The position numbers and the translations under genes were made by a program. From assembly GCF_963676685.1 (NCBI RefSeq), contig NC_092355.1, forward strand, positions 73,499,176 through 73,563,175: a stretch of DNA of 64,000 nucleotides, in the 5' to 3' direction. Below the pieces are notes generated by a model that was not told where the DNA came from, ran no database searches, and worked only from the letters and a program-made list of their open reading frames with translations. This document shows positions 1 to 12,739 of the stretch, one piece after another (within the stretch, counting starts at the first letter, position 1; the number at the start of each line of letters is the position of its first letter). The stretch is from Mytilus edulis (lineage: Eukaryota > Mollusca > Bivalvia > Mytilida > Mytilidae).

Positions 1-2592
1 GGGGGGTGTTGGATCTTCCATTGGAGGTGCAGATGGTTCTGGCGATGATTCCCTATTGAAACTTTCAGTGTCTGATGAGGAGGAGTACGTACGGAGGGTA
101 AAAATAGGTGTGATGTCTTCAATTGATCTCAATCTAGGTACTGTTGGTCTTTGGGGGGTGGATATTTCTGGAACGGGAATGATGGTGGGTAATTCGAATG
201 ATGGAGTTATATCTAAAGTGGGTATCTGAGTGGTTAGTGTCGAATCCTGTTGTGATCTGTTAATTGGTAAATAAGGCAGTTTCTGGTGTCTCATTCGGTA
301 AAGCATCTTGCCTACGACCAGGGAAACGTATGCAACAAATAGTCCCGACACTGTCCAAAATACTGCAAAATAAAAAACACATTTATATTCATTGTATAAC
401 CTTACCACAATAAATTGATATTTTTACTTGCCATGACAGAATGTAATGTTATTTTTTTTTTTTTCCATTGTTTTTTTTTTTCATGTAGAATTAAACATAT
501 ACTGTTTAGTTGATCAAATACCAATTCTCCTCATTTTGTGCAAAAGTACAACTATAATGCCAAACCATCATTCACATTTATGTATTAAACCCTTAATTAA
601 CATTTGAAAAAATATTATTTTCTATTAGGGTTAAACAAAACTACAGAACTTACATATCCAGTGTTATACATCTATAGCTAAAGAACTGCCATAACCTGTG
701 ATAATTTACCAGATCATTTGTATTGCCATGATCTTGACTTGATACAGACATTTTAATTGAAATGGTTATTCAAACAATAAAAGATTGTTATGTACCTGTC
801 ATAAATACATCCATTTTCTGTAAATAATGTCCCAGGTCTTTCTTCTGTTCTAAAAAAAAAAGAAAGTAAAACACATTTAAATAACTTAAAAAAGTCATAT
901 CTCAAATTATTTTCATTAGTCATGAACAACACTAAAAGTCTTACTAAATGTATGTGCATCCTATAACCTACATTGTTAACAATATAAAACAGAAACTTGT
1001 ACTGTTAAAATGCTTTATTTTTGAAAGATCTTATAATTTTATATTTTAGATAAACAATCATTTTCTATTTTTACATATCACCTTTTTTGTATCATTACCT
1101 GAATGTGGTTCTTTGTTGTCTGTGGTCACCCTAACTGTTGTGGTAGGCCATGCTTCTTTGAGATCACTGGTTGTTGAATCCCTAGTGGTGGGCCATGCTT
1201 CTGTGTGGTCTGTTGTTGTTGTTACATTTCTAGGCTTGGGGGGTGTTTTTTCCTTCCTTGTCACTTCTAATATGTTGTCAGGTACTGAAAAAAACAAACA
1301 TTTTTAACACAAATATATCTTTATAAAAATATACAAAAGGTTGTCTTACCAATTGTCTGTTAGAAAAAAAATTATTTTTTTTACAATAGAATTAAGTCAA
1401 AAATAAGTTCTGTCCAGTAAAACACCTTTAAAATCATTGTATGGGGGGCCATTTTTGGATTTTAATTCATTTAAAGTATTATAAAAGATTTGACACTTTG
1501 GGAATATATATATAAATTTTATAAACTTTTTAATATATAATTTATGTATATAATATATAAGGTGGTTAATTTTCTCATTTGATTTGTTTTACATTGTCAT
1601 TTCAGGGTCTTTTATAGCTGACTATGTTGTATGAGCTTTGCTCATGGTTGAAGGTTGTATGGTGACCTGTAATTGTTAGTTTCTGTGTCATTTTGGTCAT
1701 TTATGGAAAGTTGTCTCCTTGACAATCATACCACATCTTCTGTGTTACATTACAAAAGTTATTATCCCTTGAGTAAGGAGACAGTCTTGCAGGTAATTCA
1801 TTATTTGATCAAGTGACTTACTACTGGCCAGTGCAATAAATTTGTTATTACATAGTACTGTCAAAGCAGATATTTTCATGTGAACTTTATATTTTGTTAT
1901 TTTCTTTGGTGGCACATATTGGACATAATCGTATAATGCATTGTCTGTCTTTAAACTTGTGGTTCAAAAATAAATAATATATTCTCCCATGAGACTTTTG
2001 AAAATAAACACAGTTTTCATTATTTTGTTAACCACAACATAATGTCCATTTTCCCACCAAAAGTACAGCTGCTAAATTTATGAAATACATGTTATAATCA
2101 ATCAAGGGGTTTTTGAGGTGTAAATAAGCTACAATAGGTTTGATTAAGATCTGTATTTAACTTATGCTGTGCTTAAACCATCAGGAATGGTCTTAGGTGG
2201 ATTTTCTTTAAAACTTTGAAATTGAACATTTACATATCTTTTGGTAGGTTGATGTGTAATATTTTCTTGGACAAAGTTTAATCACAGACAGTATTATTTT
2301 TTTTTACTTCATATAAGAAACTGTGTTAATGTAAAAACCTACCACATGTCTCATTTGTGCATGTCCAGCTACACTCTCTGTCAAACATGTTTGTTACAGT
2401 AGGGGGCTCATTGAAGTCTACCAGATGTATAATACAGTCACAACTTTCTGACATCACTTCTACAATCCTCACTTCCCTGACATAAACTTCCTTATTGCAA
2501 AAGCAAACGGCCGAAGCTGTGTCATACTGACATTGACCATTTATAGTTGTAATAAAGATGAATAGAACTGATACAATTTGAAACCACGCCAT
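1..2592 (-). CDS. Type I membrane protein, Cys-rich head and Thr-rich stalk (3' partial)
   Basis: Four coding exons: 2592-2343, 1284-1099, 849-796, 362 to beyond base 1. All donors are GT, all acceptors AG, and every intron is phase 1, so each internal exon is a cassette. The first exon encodes a signal peptide (residues 1-19, hydrophobic core VSVLFIFITTING) and eight cysteines (C21, C30, C32, C51, C53, C74, C78, C83) with an N-glycosylation motif NET at 80-82. The second is Thr-rich, with the word EAWPTT twice, like a mucin-type stalk. The third is an 18-residue linker. The fourth starts with a TM helix (about 165-181, FWTVSGLFVAYVSLVVG), a basic stop-transfer stretch, then a Pro/Ser-rich cytoplasmic tail to at least residue 284, rich in TP and SP sites. 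Likely a cell-surface receptor or adhesion-type protein. I do not recognise the family; the Cys pattern is too short to call TNFR or EGF. No stop codon is seen, so the tail continues off the window. Confidence 0.72.
1590..1745 (+). repeat. Mussel interspersed repeat, family A
   Basis: Shares the modules 'cttttatagctgactatg', 'gttgaaggttgtatggtgacc', 'tctgtgtcattttggtc' and 'ttgtctccttgacaatcat' with copies elsewhere in this window (13058, 20280, 23224, 35465, 45025, 50700, 54865). It lies in intron 1 of the membrane protein gene and codes for nothing visible. Confidence 0.7.
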
Positions 2593-2647
2593 TTTTGTTT
2601 TGAAGAGAACGGAAAAGAGGTCGGGGGTGAATGTAGACTGGGATCCC

Positions 2648-2658
2648 GCTATATATAA
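2648..2658 (-). promoter_or_regulatory. TATA-like box of the membrane protein gene
   Basis: On the minus strand the stretch reads TATATATAG about 60 bases before the ATG at 2592, a normal distance for a TATA box and short 5' UTR. Inferred from sequence only. Confidence 0.45.
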
Positions 2659-2668
2659 TCACCTTGTT

Positions 2669-2679
2669 CTATAAATAGA
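2669..2679 (+). promoter_or_regulatory. Divergent TATA-like box facing right
   Basis: CTATAAATAG on the plus strand, about 15 bases from the minus-strand box and facing the other way. It could start the plus-strand transcript that carries the zinc-binding/DUF6589-like gene. No donor that would end a first exon is convincing, so the link is a guess. Confidence 0.3.
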
Positions 2680-2829
2680 CAGGTGGAGACCAGCGCCATT
2701 TTAGTACTTTTTAGTACTATTTAATGCGCAACCAGTCGCGCAGGAGATTCCGGATGTTTCATGGGAATTTCCTAACTAGAATACAGCTGTCAGAATGGAA
2801 GAACGTCTGCTACAATGAAGATCGACAAT

Positions 2830-3860
2830 GTAACCCATAAGCTCATTTAAATGGTATCGTCAACAAATAATTGAATATATATAACATGTAAAAATATTTA
2901 TTATAGATATCAGTACTATAAAAAAAAAGTTCTACCCCAAAAAATGAGGATTTAGATATATTTTATTTTTATTTTTGGGCAGTTGCTATTTTTACAAAAG
3001 TGCCAAGATATATATAACAAAAAATAAACAGTCACAAAAAACATTTTCAAATCAATTTATAAAAGATGACATACATGTAGACTCCTTTGTAGAAAGCAGT
3101 ATATTAATATCATATACATGTATAAATTATACATATATGTAAGTTGTTTTCATCTCTAACAAACTAAACAAGTGATTATTGGACATTTTTTTCTCATCTT
3201 AAACATATAAAATACTGTCTTCTTTAAGATTTCATCATTTTCCCAGCTAGCTACTTTTTCAATTTCATAACTTTTTCTTCATTAAGGTAAACAAAATTTT
3301 GACCTGTGTTTCCCAGTATTTTGATTAAAGAAATGATGAAACTTTCTCCATACAAATAAAGCAAAAATTTATTTGTACACCTGTTATTTGTACAATAAAA
3401 GGCTAATTACAGGATAAAATGTCATATTTTGATTGGCTAATACGTTCATTTACTCTAATGCAGCAGATTTTTAATTATTCTTAACCATCAATCATGAATG
3501 AATATTTAATAGACTGCAGTCTTAATCAATTTTTAAACAATGGAAAATAAATACTTGTTATTAATATAATTACATTAGATATATGTTTCATTATAATACA
3601 TTATTCTGATTGACAAACTACACATCACATGTTATTCTTTAAGCAATTGCATTACACAGTTAAACTTCTTTTTGTAACTTCATATGGTTGTAAAAGTGTT
3701 GACAGTGCACACTTTTTAGAATGAAGCACTTTCGCACTTCATACAAAATGAACTTTGTTCAATGCTTTTACACCCAATGAATTTTCACAAAGAATCATTC
3801 AATTCTTGAATAGTTGTATAAGGAACTTATTTCATTTTAAATGCTTAATTGTAATAAAAT
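2830..3860. other. No gene seen; AT-rich
   Basis: Stops in all frames and no exon-like stretch with good splice sites until an acceptor at 3881. The 3360-3420 segment (acctgttatttgtacaataa, then caggataaaatgtcatat) recurs loosely at about 5645-5710, so part of this belongs to the local duplication to the right. Confidence 0.4.
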
Positions 3861-3881
3861 CAATGATATTTTTTTTTACAG

Positions 3882-3946
3882 ATGGAAAGCTGACATCAAG
3901 CAGCAAATTGAACAACTATACGGACAAGATGGAACACTATTAAGTT
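3882..3946 (+). other. Candidate short exon
   Basis: A long T tract and cag precede ATGGAAAGCTGAC. Read with a one-base carry from an upstream exon the frame is open for about 20 codons and ends in a TAA. The acceptor context matches those of 4805 and 5721. It could be an alternative terminal exon; its parent gene is not known. Confidence 0.22.
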
Positions 3947-4072
3947 AATAAGTACTAGAAAGACAAGATGGAACATTATTAAGTTAATAAATACTAGAGA
4001 GACAAGATGGGACATTATTAAGTTAATACAGACAAGATGGATAACTATTAATTTAATAAGTACTACATATAT
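3920..4072 (+). repeat. Minisatellite, ~40-bp unit, about four copies
   Basis: The unit 'gacaagatggaaca' followed by 'ttattaagttaataagtact' repeats with small changes and shrinking units towards the right. The first copy overlaps the end of the candidate exon at 3882. Confidence 0.7.
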
Positions 4073-4169
4073 TAAAATAAGTAAAAATAGTAGTGGTAAC
4101 AAATTTAGTCATTGAAGGTGATTTCTGGATATTATAGTCTTCAAAAAAAGAAGATATGGTATGATTGAA

Positions 4170-4371
4170 AATGAAAAAAATATCACCCAAAGACATTGGA
4201 ACCATCGTAATCATCAGCAAATTATACTGGAAAATAAATACACACTTCGTGTACCATTATATACCTAAAGCTCTTAAGCTTTGCTGGTTCCAATTTAGAA
4301 TTATTCAGAGAATTTTAGGACATAATTCACTACTTAACCATGTTTACAAGATGAAAAAAAAATGGTTATGA
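4170..4371 (+). pseudogene. Decayed LINE reverse-transcriptase C-terminal fragment
   Basis: The frame includes WFQFRIIQRILGHNSLL, which resembles the conserved (W)xQFRIIHRILGTN segment found after the polymerase domain of many animal non-LTR elements. Only about 65 codons are open and nothing of the catalytic core is visible nearby, so this is a relic. Confidence 0.42.
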
Positions 4372-4804
4372 GTATCATATGGTTTTTGGCACAGTGGAAG
4401 AAAAACAATTTACCAAACAAAGTCACATAAAGTATTACCAAAAAAAAGGGAACACAAACTTACAGAAATACATTTCATTTAAAAACCTCTCTGTAATGAA
4501 ATATGATAAATCTCAAAGACTTAGTGGTGTCTTCTTAATCTATCATGTCTATCTTGGACTGGTTTATTTGTTTTCTTTGTCTGAACCCTCAACTCTCATT
4601 AGAAATAGGATAACTAAAACTCTATTCATCTAGTAGGTCATTAAAGCAAAGAAAAAGGATTACGTTCATAGTATAAGGGAGATAATTCCTATTGATGTAA
4701 TAAAAAAAATGTACTGAATTTTATTGGGACAATATCAGCCAATCAAATTGTGAAAAATTACTCCAGCGATCAGCCAATTTTTTTTTTTTTTTTTTTATTT
4801 ATAG

Positions 4805-4888
4805 ATGAGAAAAGACTTATGCACAAACATGAACAACAAGACAAGAATGAATTATATATGCAGAATTTGAAATTAAACAAAAAGCAAG
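4805..4888 (+). other. Candidate cassette exon, copy 1
   Basis: Bounded by tttatttatag and CAAG|GTAAGT, both strong. With phase 1 at both ends it reads as 28 residues of charged, helical character (DEKRLMHKHEQQDKNELYM and on). It is repeated at 5721. Its partner exons are not clear: joining to the acceptor at 6494 does not keep this frame, so in that transcript it would be 5' UTR. Confidence 0.35.
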
Positions 4889-5720
4889 GTAAGTTCTAGG
4901 TAAGTTCAATTTGTGACACAGTTTGAACATCAACAATAAAAAAGGGACATAATTATGTATCATATTAATCCAGTTTTTTTTTTATTGATATTAAATAAAA
5001 AAATCGTGGTTTTTTAAAAATCATATTCCTGAATTTAAAGGTGGAGATTATTTACCATTATCGTTAAGTATGCTAACAACAATGCTATTAAGAGATGTGG
5101 TATGATTTCCAGTGTTACAACTACCTATCAAAGTTCAAATTTAGCTGATTTAAGCAATTGCATGCAACCGTACAGCATTCAACTATGAGAAAAATCCATA
5201 CCTTATTGTCAGCCCTAAAAGACTCCAACCTGATAAATATAATACATTTCAATTAAAAAAACTAAAGGAACTGTTTCTTTCAGAAAATTGATCTTTGTTC
5301 AATGGAATAATAAAGACAGTTTGTGTATATGGTCATTGGTTAAAAATAAAAGCTTTATTGGCAAGGGTTACAAATTTTGAAAAAAGGGAATTTTAAGCTA
5401 TTAAAGGTATAGGATAAATGCAGAATATACTTTTATTGTAAAAATTTATTTGTATGAGCTTGAGGTGCATATTTTAAATTAAATAATACAGAGGAAATAA
5501 GCAACATATAAACACCATTTAAAAAAAATAGTGGGGTCTTCTTAATCTATCATGTCTTTCTCACACTAAATTATTTTTATTCCTTGTCTGCACCCTCAAC
5601 TGTCATTAGAAATAGGTTACCAAAAACTTTTTTAAAGCCAACATTTATATGTGTACCTGTTAATACCAAAAATTGGTTGATTGCAGGATAAAATCTTGTA
5701 TAAAATATTTTTATTTATAG

Positions 5721-5811
5721 ATGTGAAGAGACTTATGCACCAACCTGAACAAGACAAAAATGAATTATACTAGTATATATGTGCAGAATTTGAAATTAAA
5801 CAAAAAGCACG
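5721..5811 (+). pseudogene. Candidate cassette exon, copy 2 (broken)
   Basis: Second copy of the 4805 exon, with the same acceptor (tttatttatag) and donor (GGTAAGTTC). In the frame used by copy 1 it has a TAG after about 18 codons and a small insertion (tagtatatatg), so it is not coding in that frame. Confidence 0.4.
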
Positions 5812-6515
5812 GTAAGTTCAATTTGTGACACAGTTTGAACATCAATAATAAAAAAGGGACAGAATGGCGGGTCCCTCCTTAGTTACCCCTGGTCAACTGT
5901 GGATTTGACGGCAACTTTTAGCCAATGAAAAAAATTGTTACATCCAAATTGCATTAGAATATTGGTTCTTTGTCAAATCTAATAAGTAAAGACATTAAAA
6001 TTGAAAATGGAAATGGAGAACATATTAAAGAGACAACAATCCTACCAATGAGCAAACAACTGCTTACAGCCACTAATGGGTCTTCAATATAGTGAGAATC
6101 TCCTGCACCTGGAGGCGCTCATACTAGTTCAGGGATAATTAATGTCATACTAAACTCCGAAATATATACACAAGAAACTAAAATTTAAAATCTAATAAGA
6201 CTAACAAAGTCCAAAGGATACTTGGATACACGTACTTGGGACATATGCAACAATGAGACAACAATACAATATGCACAATAAAACTCATCATAACAAAAAA
6301 AGTACATGTATGTGGTCATTGCTTAAGATTAAAAGCTCCATTGGCTGTGTATGGATACTTATACATTCCAATTACACACCTATGACTACTTTGTAAAATG
6401 CATAACTGTTTTAATTTCATGCAATACAGGCTTTTTAGAGTTTAAAAGAAAACTGTGTTAAATGATGCATACTTTTAATCTTTCCTTTATATAGTTGATT
6501 TCTAATACCAAGAGG

Positions 6516-9500
6516 ATGAATGTAGGTCTAGGTACACCTATCAAGCAGAGAGAATGTGATAGAGATTTTTGTTTAGTGTGTGGGAAATTTGCAAAGGAAG
6601 CCCGTAGAGTAGAAACCATCCGGAAGTTAAAAGGGAAAGATTACAGTTTAAAGGAGTTATTGAAGAAATATGGTGGAATTAATGTTGAAAGTGGAACAGT
6701 ATGTAGAAACTGCAGTAAAAAAGTTGACTCTCTTCACAAAAAGAAAACTGATTTTTACAATGAATGCCAAAAAAATGCTGGGATGTCAAAACGAATGGCT
6801 TCCTCACCACATATAAATCCACCAAAGAGAATAAATATGTCAACACCGAAAACATCTACTCAATATGCAGCAGTTTTCAGTGACAGTGAAGAAGAAGAAG
6901 ATGACATTTCCATCATTGGTTTACATTTATCAGATGAAGGTAATTAAGTTAAGATATATGTTAACTTAAACCTGGCAACAATGAGTTGGGTGGTGCCCAA
7001 TGAAACCCTTGCAAAAATGCAGATAATACAGATTCTTTACTATAAAGTTTCTGGGGGACCAGGAACCATTGTAAATACATATAAATGTAATTTTGTATAC
7101 TTATTAATCAATAACTTTAAAAATTTAATAATTAAGACATATAAGCTAACAAACATTATAAAAGAATTAAAATACAATTTATGGTAGCCACACTATTGTG
7201 CTGGTTTTAACTTTTGTCCTTGTACTTTGAGCATATCCAAGGGATCATAATTTCAGAAAAACCACGGTGGCTGAAATTATTTTCACCCTTTGATGTGTGG
7301 TTTCATGTGAATAAATGTAAGTTAAGTTTTTTTTTCACACTTTTAAATTTTATTTTTAATTGGAGTTATTTCCCATTGCTCAGAATGGTACTAGAATTAA
7401 TTTTTTTTGTTGATAGGTGGCCTAGATTGATGCTTATGTTATGATCTATTTTAATTTATGAGTTATCTAAGTTTGAACAGGAATGGTGTAATTAATAAGT
7501 ATATGGTTAAATACATGTAGTATATCAATGAATGTATCTCTTCAAATGGTTTTAGTCAGAAGTTGTAAAAATATCATTATGACTATTTTTAAGTTATTTG
7601 TCTTTTTAATGTAGAAGTCCCAGTTGATCCTGTTTGAGTTTCAAGATTTCCAAATATCATTTTCATGCAGGAATTATGGTTTGCTGTCACTCTGACAGAC
7701 TCTTGTTCTGAATCTTATATGGGAACAATGCAATTAAAGAGGCATATCATCAGAAAAACTCATGCGTACAAAAATTAACCAAAGCAGACAACATTCAAAC
7801 TTTCTAAAAAAAAGAAATTGAAAACAAACCTTTAATAATTTCAATGTATCTGAAGCTCTTTTCTGGATTTACCTTCATCAGAAACTCTCATAGTCAAAGC
7901 CAAAGAAGGGAAGAAAGATACCAAAGATACCAAAAAGGACAGTCACACTCATTTATTGATAGATAAACTGACAACACCATGTCCAAAAAAGAAATAGACA
8001 TAATTTTTTATATAGAATAGACCACTGGTGTACCGTTTCAATGGTTTTACACTTGTAATTTTGGGGACCATCATAGCTTGTTGTTCGGTGTGAGCCAAGG
8101 CTCCATGTTCAAGGCCGTACCTTGACCTATTATTGTTTACTTTATAAATTGTTATTTGGATGGAGAATTGTCACATTGGCCCTAATATCGCATCTTCCTA
8201 TACTTAAATAACAGTTTACAGAACACAAAATAAAAAAACTAAAGACTAAGCAACACAAACTCAACCAAAAACAGTTGGTGGTATGAGGTGCTCCAGAAGG
8301 GTAAGCAGATACTGCTCCACATGTGGCAGCAGTTGTCTTGTTCAAGTTATTACAAATCGTGCAAATAGTCTAACTGGGTAAAGTCACATGCAGGAAAAGA
8401 GAAGGGGTGGTAGTAACTACATAAGGAGCATATATATCTGATTCCATCTGTCAAACTGCTCATCGATAACGATCAACCACCTCGTGACGGCCTCCCTCTA
8501 AATGAATTAACAAATTTCTTGGAACATAAGGTCGATATCAGATGTTGTTTAAGGGGGAGCACACTTGAATTAACTTATCTAAGAATATCAGTTAAAATCT
8601 GTTTGACAGTCAAAATGTAGGAGACAGTAAAAATGTGTTACACAGTAAAAATCTTATTTTCAAATTTGGTTCGATGAATCAATCTTTTTTATTCTGAAAA
8701 TAGATTTTATTATTTGGAACAAATTTGTATACTTTTCTTTATTTTTTCATAACATTTTTATTATAGATACAGAAACAAACCAAGCACATGTATCAGGTAT
8801 CCTATCTTTACAGTCTGCATCATCTTTATCAGGATCATCTTCACATCCATTTTCATTAGATTCATTGACTTCTTCTGCTACATCTGAATCGGCAACATCC
8901 TTTCAAACAGCTTCTATGACATCTTTGGCTTCATCTAATTCTGTAACATCAAACCAAACAGGTTCATGCTCAACATCTACTGATCACATATATTCCAAGA
9001 ATAATGAGAAATCTTCAACCGTAAAATCTAAGGGTAAAGAAGATAAGCAAAGATCAACAATTCCTGCTGCCATAGATCACGATTATATTGTATCTAAGCC
9101 TTCCCCTGTTGTACAAAATATAATGGTAGATAAAATCATGGATTTTAAAAACAATATAAATATAAATTCAAAAACAGAAATGAAAGAAGCAGACACAGAA
9201 ATTCTTATGTCTATCTTGAAAACAAAAAACAAAAGAGAAGTTATCAAACATCTCCTCACAACTGAGGGTTTTAAAGACAGCATCCTGTGCCTTTTGATGG
9301 AGGAAACAAATTTGATGTCCAATCGTCTAAGAAATAGGAAACTATTTTATGTTAGTGAGTTGATGAAAAAGAGACCAGAGGATTTGAAATTTTTTAAATG
9401 GAATGAAATTATTTGTGAGTTCATGGTAAAATTTCCAACAGTTTTCAGTTTGATATTGACAATGTTCTTAACGCCACAAGACATGGAGAACAAAGATAAA

Positions 9501-12500
9501 ATAGAAGCTATTATACCAAGAATAGGAATGGTTTACAGCATGCTAATGCAGGGAAGAAACAAAGAGCTCAGCAGAATACAGCGAATAACATCACTGTTTT
9601 TGTTTGACAACATATGTGATCAAAAGGTAAATAAATGTTTTATACTATTCATGTACAGAGAATTCATCCTTGATTCCTTTATAATGCAATGGTGATCAAT
9701 CTGGTATTGTTTTTTCTAGGTGTTATACTGGAAATAGAAAAACAAGCAAGAAGGTGGAATATATATCTATGTGTTCAAATAAATTAAAAATTCATGATGA
9801 TAGCTAATAAGAAAACTCTCCCTAAGAGACTAAAAGCCACAGAAATTAACAACTTTAGGTCAGGATACAGCCTTTAACAATGAGCAATTAATAACAATGT
9901 ATAATGTCGACTCCAATTTTTTATAAATACTAAAAAAAGAAAAGAAAATTATTAATGAAATGAAAAATCTAGCAATACAATACATCAAATACTTAAAGGG
10001 TACTTTGAACAACTGTGTGCAGTGCAGTATGGTACCATGTGAGGTATAACTGGAGCCAGTAGACTTGTGGTATAATAATACTGTTCAGAAAAAAACTAAA
10101 CTTTTTTTCCTGAAAAGAAGATGGTTTTATTTAGGATAAATGTTACACTTCTGGTTTTAATGTGTTTTCTTTTCAAGTTTAGACAATTCAGAATACCTGT
10201 GAATACAATTAAACTTCAATACACTGAATACTAATTTGTTTACTCACTTAATTTGATTTTAAAAGAATTATTACTTTTAAAATATACTTCATATTAAGGA
10301 AGATTCATTTAACTTGCAGGTGTTTGATAGACTTCAGACGGTTGGCGTATGCCTAAGTTATGAAAGAAGCCTACAAATTGTAGAGATGATTGGAGGCCAT
10401 TTCAATGATAAGGTAGTGCAGCTGGTAAAGGACAACACTCGTTTCCGAATCATTGGTGACAACATCAATTGGACTGTTGGTGTTCATGACCAACGAATTA
10501 ACAACAAACAGAAAATGATGCATGCTTTTGGTTCAGCAGTGATAGTACAAAACCTGACCTTCACCAATCTAGACAGAGTTGTACCACAACAGCTTTATAG
10601 TCAAACACCAGTTCAAAACTTCATACCATCAGAGGAAGATTACAACCTTATAACAACTGACTACATCATTCTAATGTCAAGGGTTGTTTTTGAACACATT
10701 CCATACTTCAAAAAATTTTCAGATATTGTTCCAATTAACATCAGCACACCATGTAGTCCTAATTTGAAAAAAAAGTCAGAAGTCATACCATTACCTGTTC
10801 TGTTAAAAAATGAGCAATACTATCAAGATGTCGTAGGGATACTTGATTTCTATGAGAAATGTTTAAAAGATGCGCATGATAAAGCAGGAAAACAACTCCA
10901 TGATCAGACATATCAGATAGGAGGAGACCAGCTGACACGAGAGAGATTCTCAGGAGCAAAGTCACTCAGGGCACACCATCTTAATCCTAGTGACAAATTC
11001 ACCCACTTGAGTCCAATAACTTTTGAACTTTTCCACATGTTGATGTCCTACCTCAAAATGTCATTGAACCTCACATACAAACAAGAAAGTGGTCAGGATA
11101 TTGGAACCTTAAAATCACTCCAAGATAGACTTTCCAGAAAAAATATTGGTGACAATGTGAATGATCACTATGAAGCAAATAAAGACTTTTTTATTTCTGT
11201 TACAGACATGTACATTGTGGAGTGTTTCTTGGAGTTTTTTGGTATGGAAGATAAATATTCAATGCCAACTAAACATGTGCCACCAACCTTTAACACAAAT
11301 GATGAAATGAAGGAATGGTATTTCAGTACTGTGGAGATGATAGTCAAACAACATGTTTTCCTCCAAACTATAACCACAGGTGCAAAACAACAAATGCTGG
11401 AAGGTATATATATTTATATATATATATGTGTGTGTGAGCATGAAACATTAAATGAACTGAGTTCACTAACCATCATTATAAAATACCAGGATAAAAGCAA
11501 CTATTTGTCCAAATACATTTGCTGTGTACATTACAATTCACCTTGGTCAAATTAAACATATACTGAATCCTTGATCAGACACACTGACATAAAAAGCAGG
11601 TTTAGACAGGCAGCAAGGGTTATATAAATTGGGCGTAAGATTTTAATTTCTACTATAGATGTTTCAATTAACACTGATCAAACTATAAACTAACTTTCAG
11701 CATGAATAAGTAAGAAAACAGATTTGTTTTTTTGATTAATTAATTATGACAGAATTCTAAACTTCAAAATCTGTTCTGATTGTGATTATATACTGCTACA
11801 TTTAAATTTGAGGATGAATATACCTGTATAAATCAAATTGATGGAAATAACTCCCCATACAGAAATTAATGCTAACAAAAGCACATAAGTTTCACATGTG
11901 AAGCACATGAGATGCAAGTAAGAATTGTATGCAAATCAGGTTGCTCATATGTGCAGTTTGGTAGTTCATATATATCTAATTTAGAAAACTAATTCTTTAC
12001 AGTTGATGGTCAAGTTTTCCGATTAGTTTTGGCGAATGGGAAAACCATCACACTCATGAAGAAAACAATATCAAAGTCAAAGAAAGGTGATCAGATTAGT
12101 AATTATGGAAATCAAATACTCCAACTAGGATTGTTATTTAAAGACTTGATAGATATGATACATATGCCAGAAAGAGTAAGAGGGATACGTTTGTTGAAAC
12201 TTGCAATGATGTATTTTAAAGTCTATAATAATCTATCTAAGTATGCCTTAGAAATACTCAGACTCCTGGTACATCAGTTATGTACTTTGTCTGAGAAAGG
12301 CTCCAATGAGGAGTTCTACGCCATGTTTGTGAATACAGGAGGAAAATTTGAAACACATATTCCTGCTGATCGAAGAATGGAGTACCTTGTCAAAGAAGTG
12401 AAACAACATGTTAAGCATATGTACTCCAACAAAACAGAAGAGAATATTTCAAACCGTACCAGGGCAATATCTGGAATTCGTGAAATTTCAGTAAATTTTG

Positions 12501-12739
12501 ACCAACAGTCAGGGGTAATTATACGCTCAAAAAAACATTCCGACAAATCATCTAAGGAAGATGAACTGGCTATTTTATCAGATTTACGAGATATTAGACC
12601 ATTTCATTGTCAACCTGGTAGGAAACATTCATGTTTTGGAGAAATGTCATCATCTGTTGTTCAAAACCTTGATGTGGACCATTATCACAATTGGATCAAT
12701 ACCAGAAAAGTTAAATTTGCTTTGGAAAATGGGAACTAA
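6516..12739 (+). CDS. Zinc-binding, DUF6589-like transposase-type protein
   Basis: Coding exons 6516-6939, 8767-9626, 10320-11403 and 12003-12739 join in phase (1, 0, 1) to give 1034 residues. The first coding exon follows an acceptor at 6494, so a 5' UTR exon must lie upstream; the ATG at 6516 is the first in frame. Residues 14-70 carry CxxC pairs (C19/C22 and C63/C66), a ZAD-like zinc-binding fold. An acidic patch and a Ser/Thr-rich linker follow. The exon at 10320 holds the core: a GDN motif (474-476, FRIIGDNINWTVGVHDQR), GGDQLTRERF (629-638) and a His in FELFHMLMSYLK (667). GDQLT-type motifs are typical of DUF6589 proteins, many of which sit in repeat-rich loci and look like RNase-H-fold transposases. 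D475 and D631 are the likely metal ligands; the third acidic residue I cannot assign. It faces the RecQ gene at 15384-21235. Confidence 0.72.
6968..7072 (+). repeat. 105-bp repeat, inverted copy of 19031-19137
   Basis: Shares 'cctggcaacaatgagttggg', 'tggtgcccaatga', 'gcagataatacagattctt' and 'tgggggaccaggaacc' with the reverse complement of 19031-19137. It sits about 30 bases inside intron 1 of the DUF6589-like gene. Confidence 0.7.
7890..8400 (-). repeat. Mussel interspersed repeat, family B
   Basis: 'aagataccaaag', 'gacagtcacactcat', 'aaactgacaacaccatg' and 'ctgctccacatgtgg' recur at 50838-51060. It lies in the intron 6940-8766 and is broken by local sequence. Confidence 0.55.
9805..9890 (-). 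repeat. Family A repeat fragment
   Basis: 'cacagaaattaacaacttta' and 'tacagcctttaacaatgagc' are the reverse complement of the family A core, within the intron after 9626. Confidence 0.45.

Larger units (their letters stand above)
4522..6345 (+). repeat. Tandem duplication of a ~1 kb unit carrying an exon-like segment
   Basis: 4522-4945 and 5530-5862 match over most of their length (tcttcttaatctatcatgtc; cctcaactctcattagaaat versus cctcaactgtcattagaaat; gacacagtttgaacatcaa; aataaaaaagggac). The match resumes at 5325-5350 versus 6308-6345. This is a head-to-tail duplication with indels, including a poly-T run only in the first copy. Confidence 0.65.

Noticed and set aside
8142-8345. 67-codon minus frame with a Cys-rich hydrophobic stretch
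   Set aside because: It lies inside the family B repeat and is not conserved in the copy at 50838.
11404-11555. Extension of the DUF6589-like exon past 11403
   Set aside because: The frame runs on into TA-rich intron after a GTATAT donor; the next exon joins in phase from 11403.
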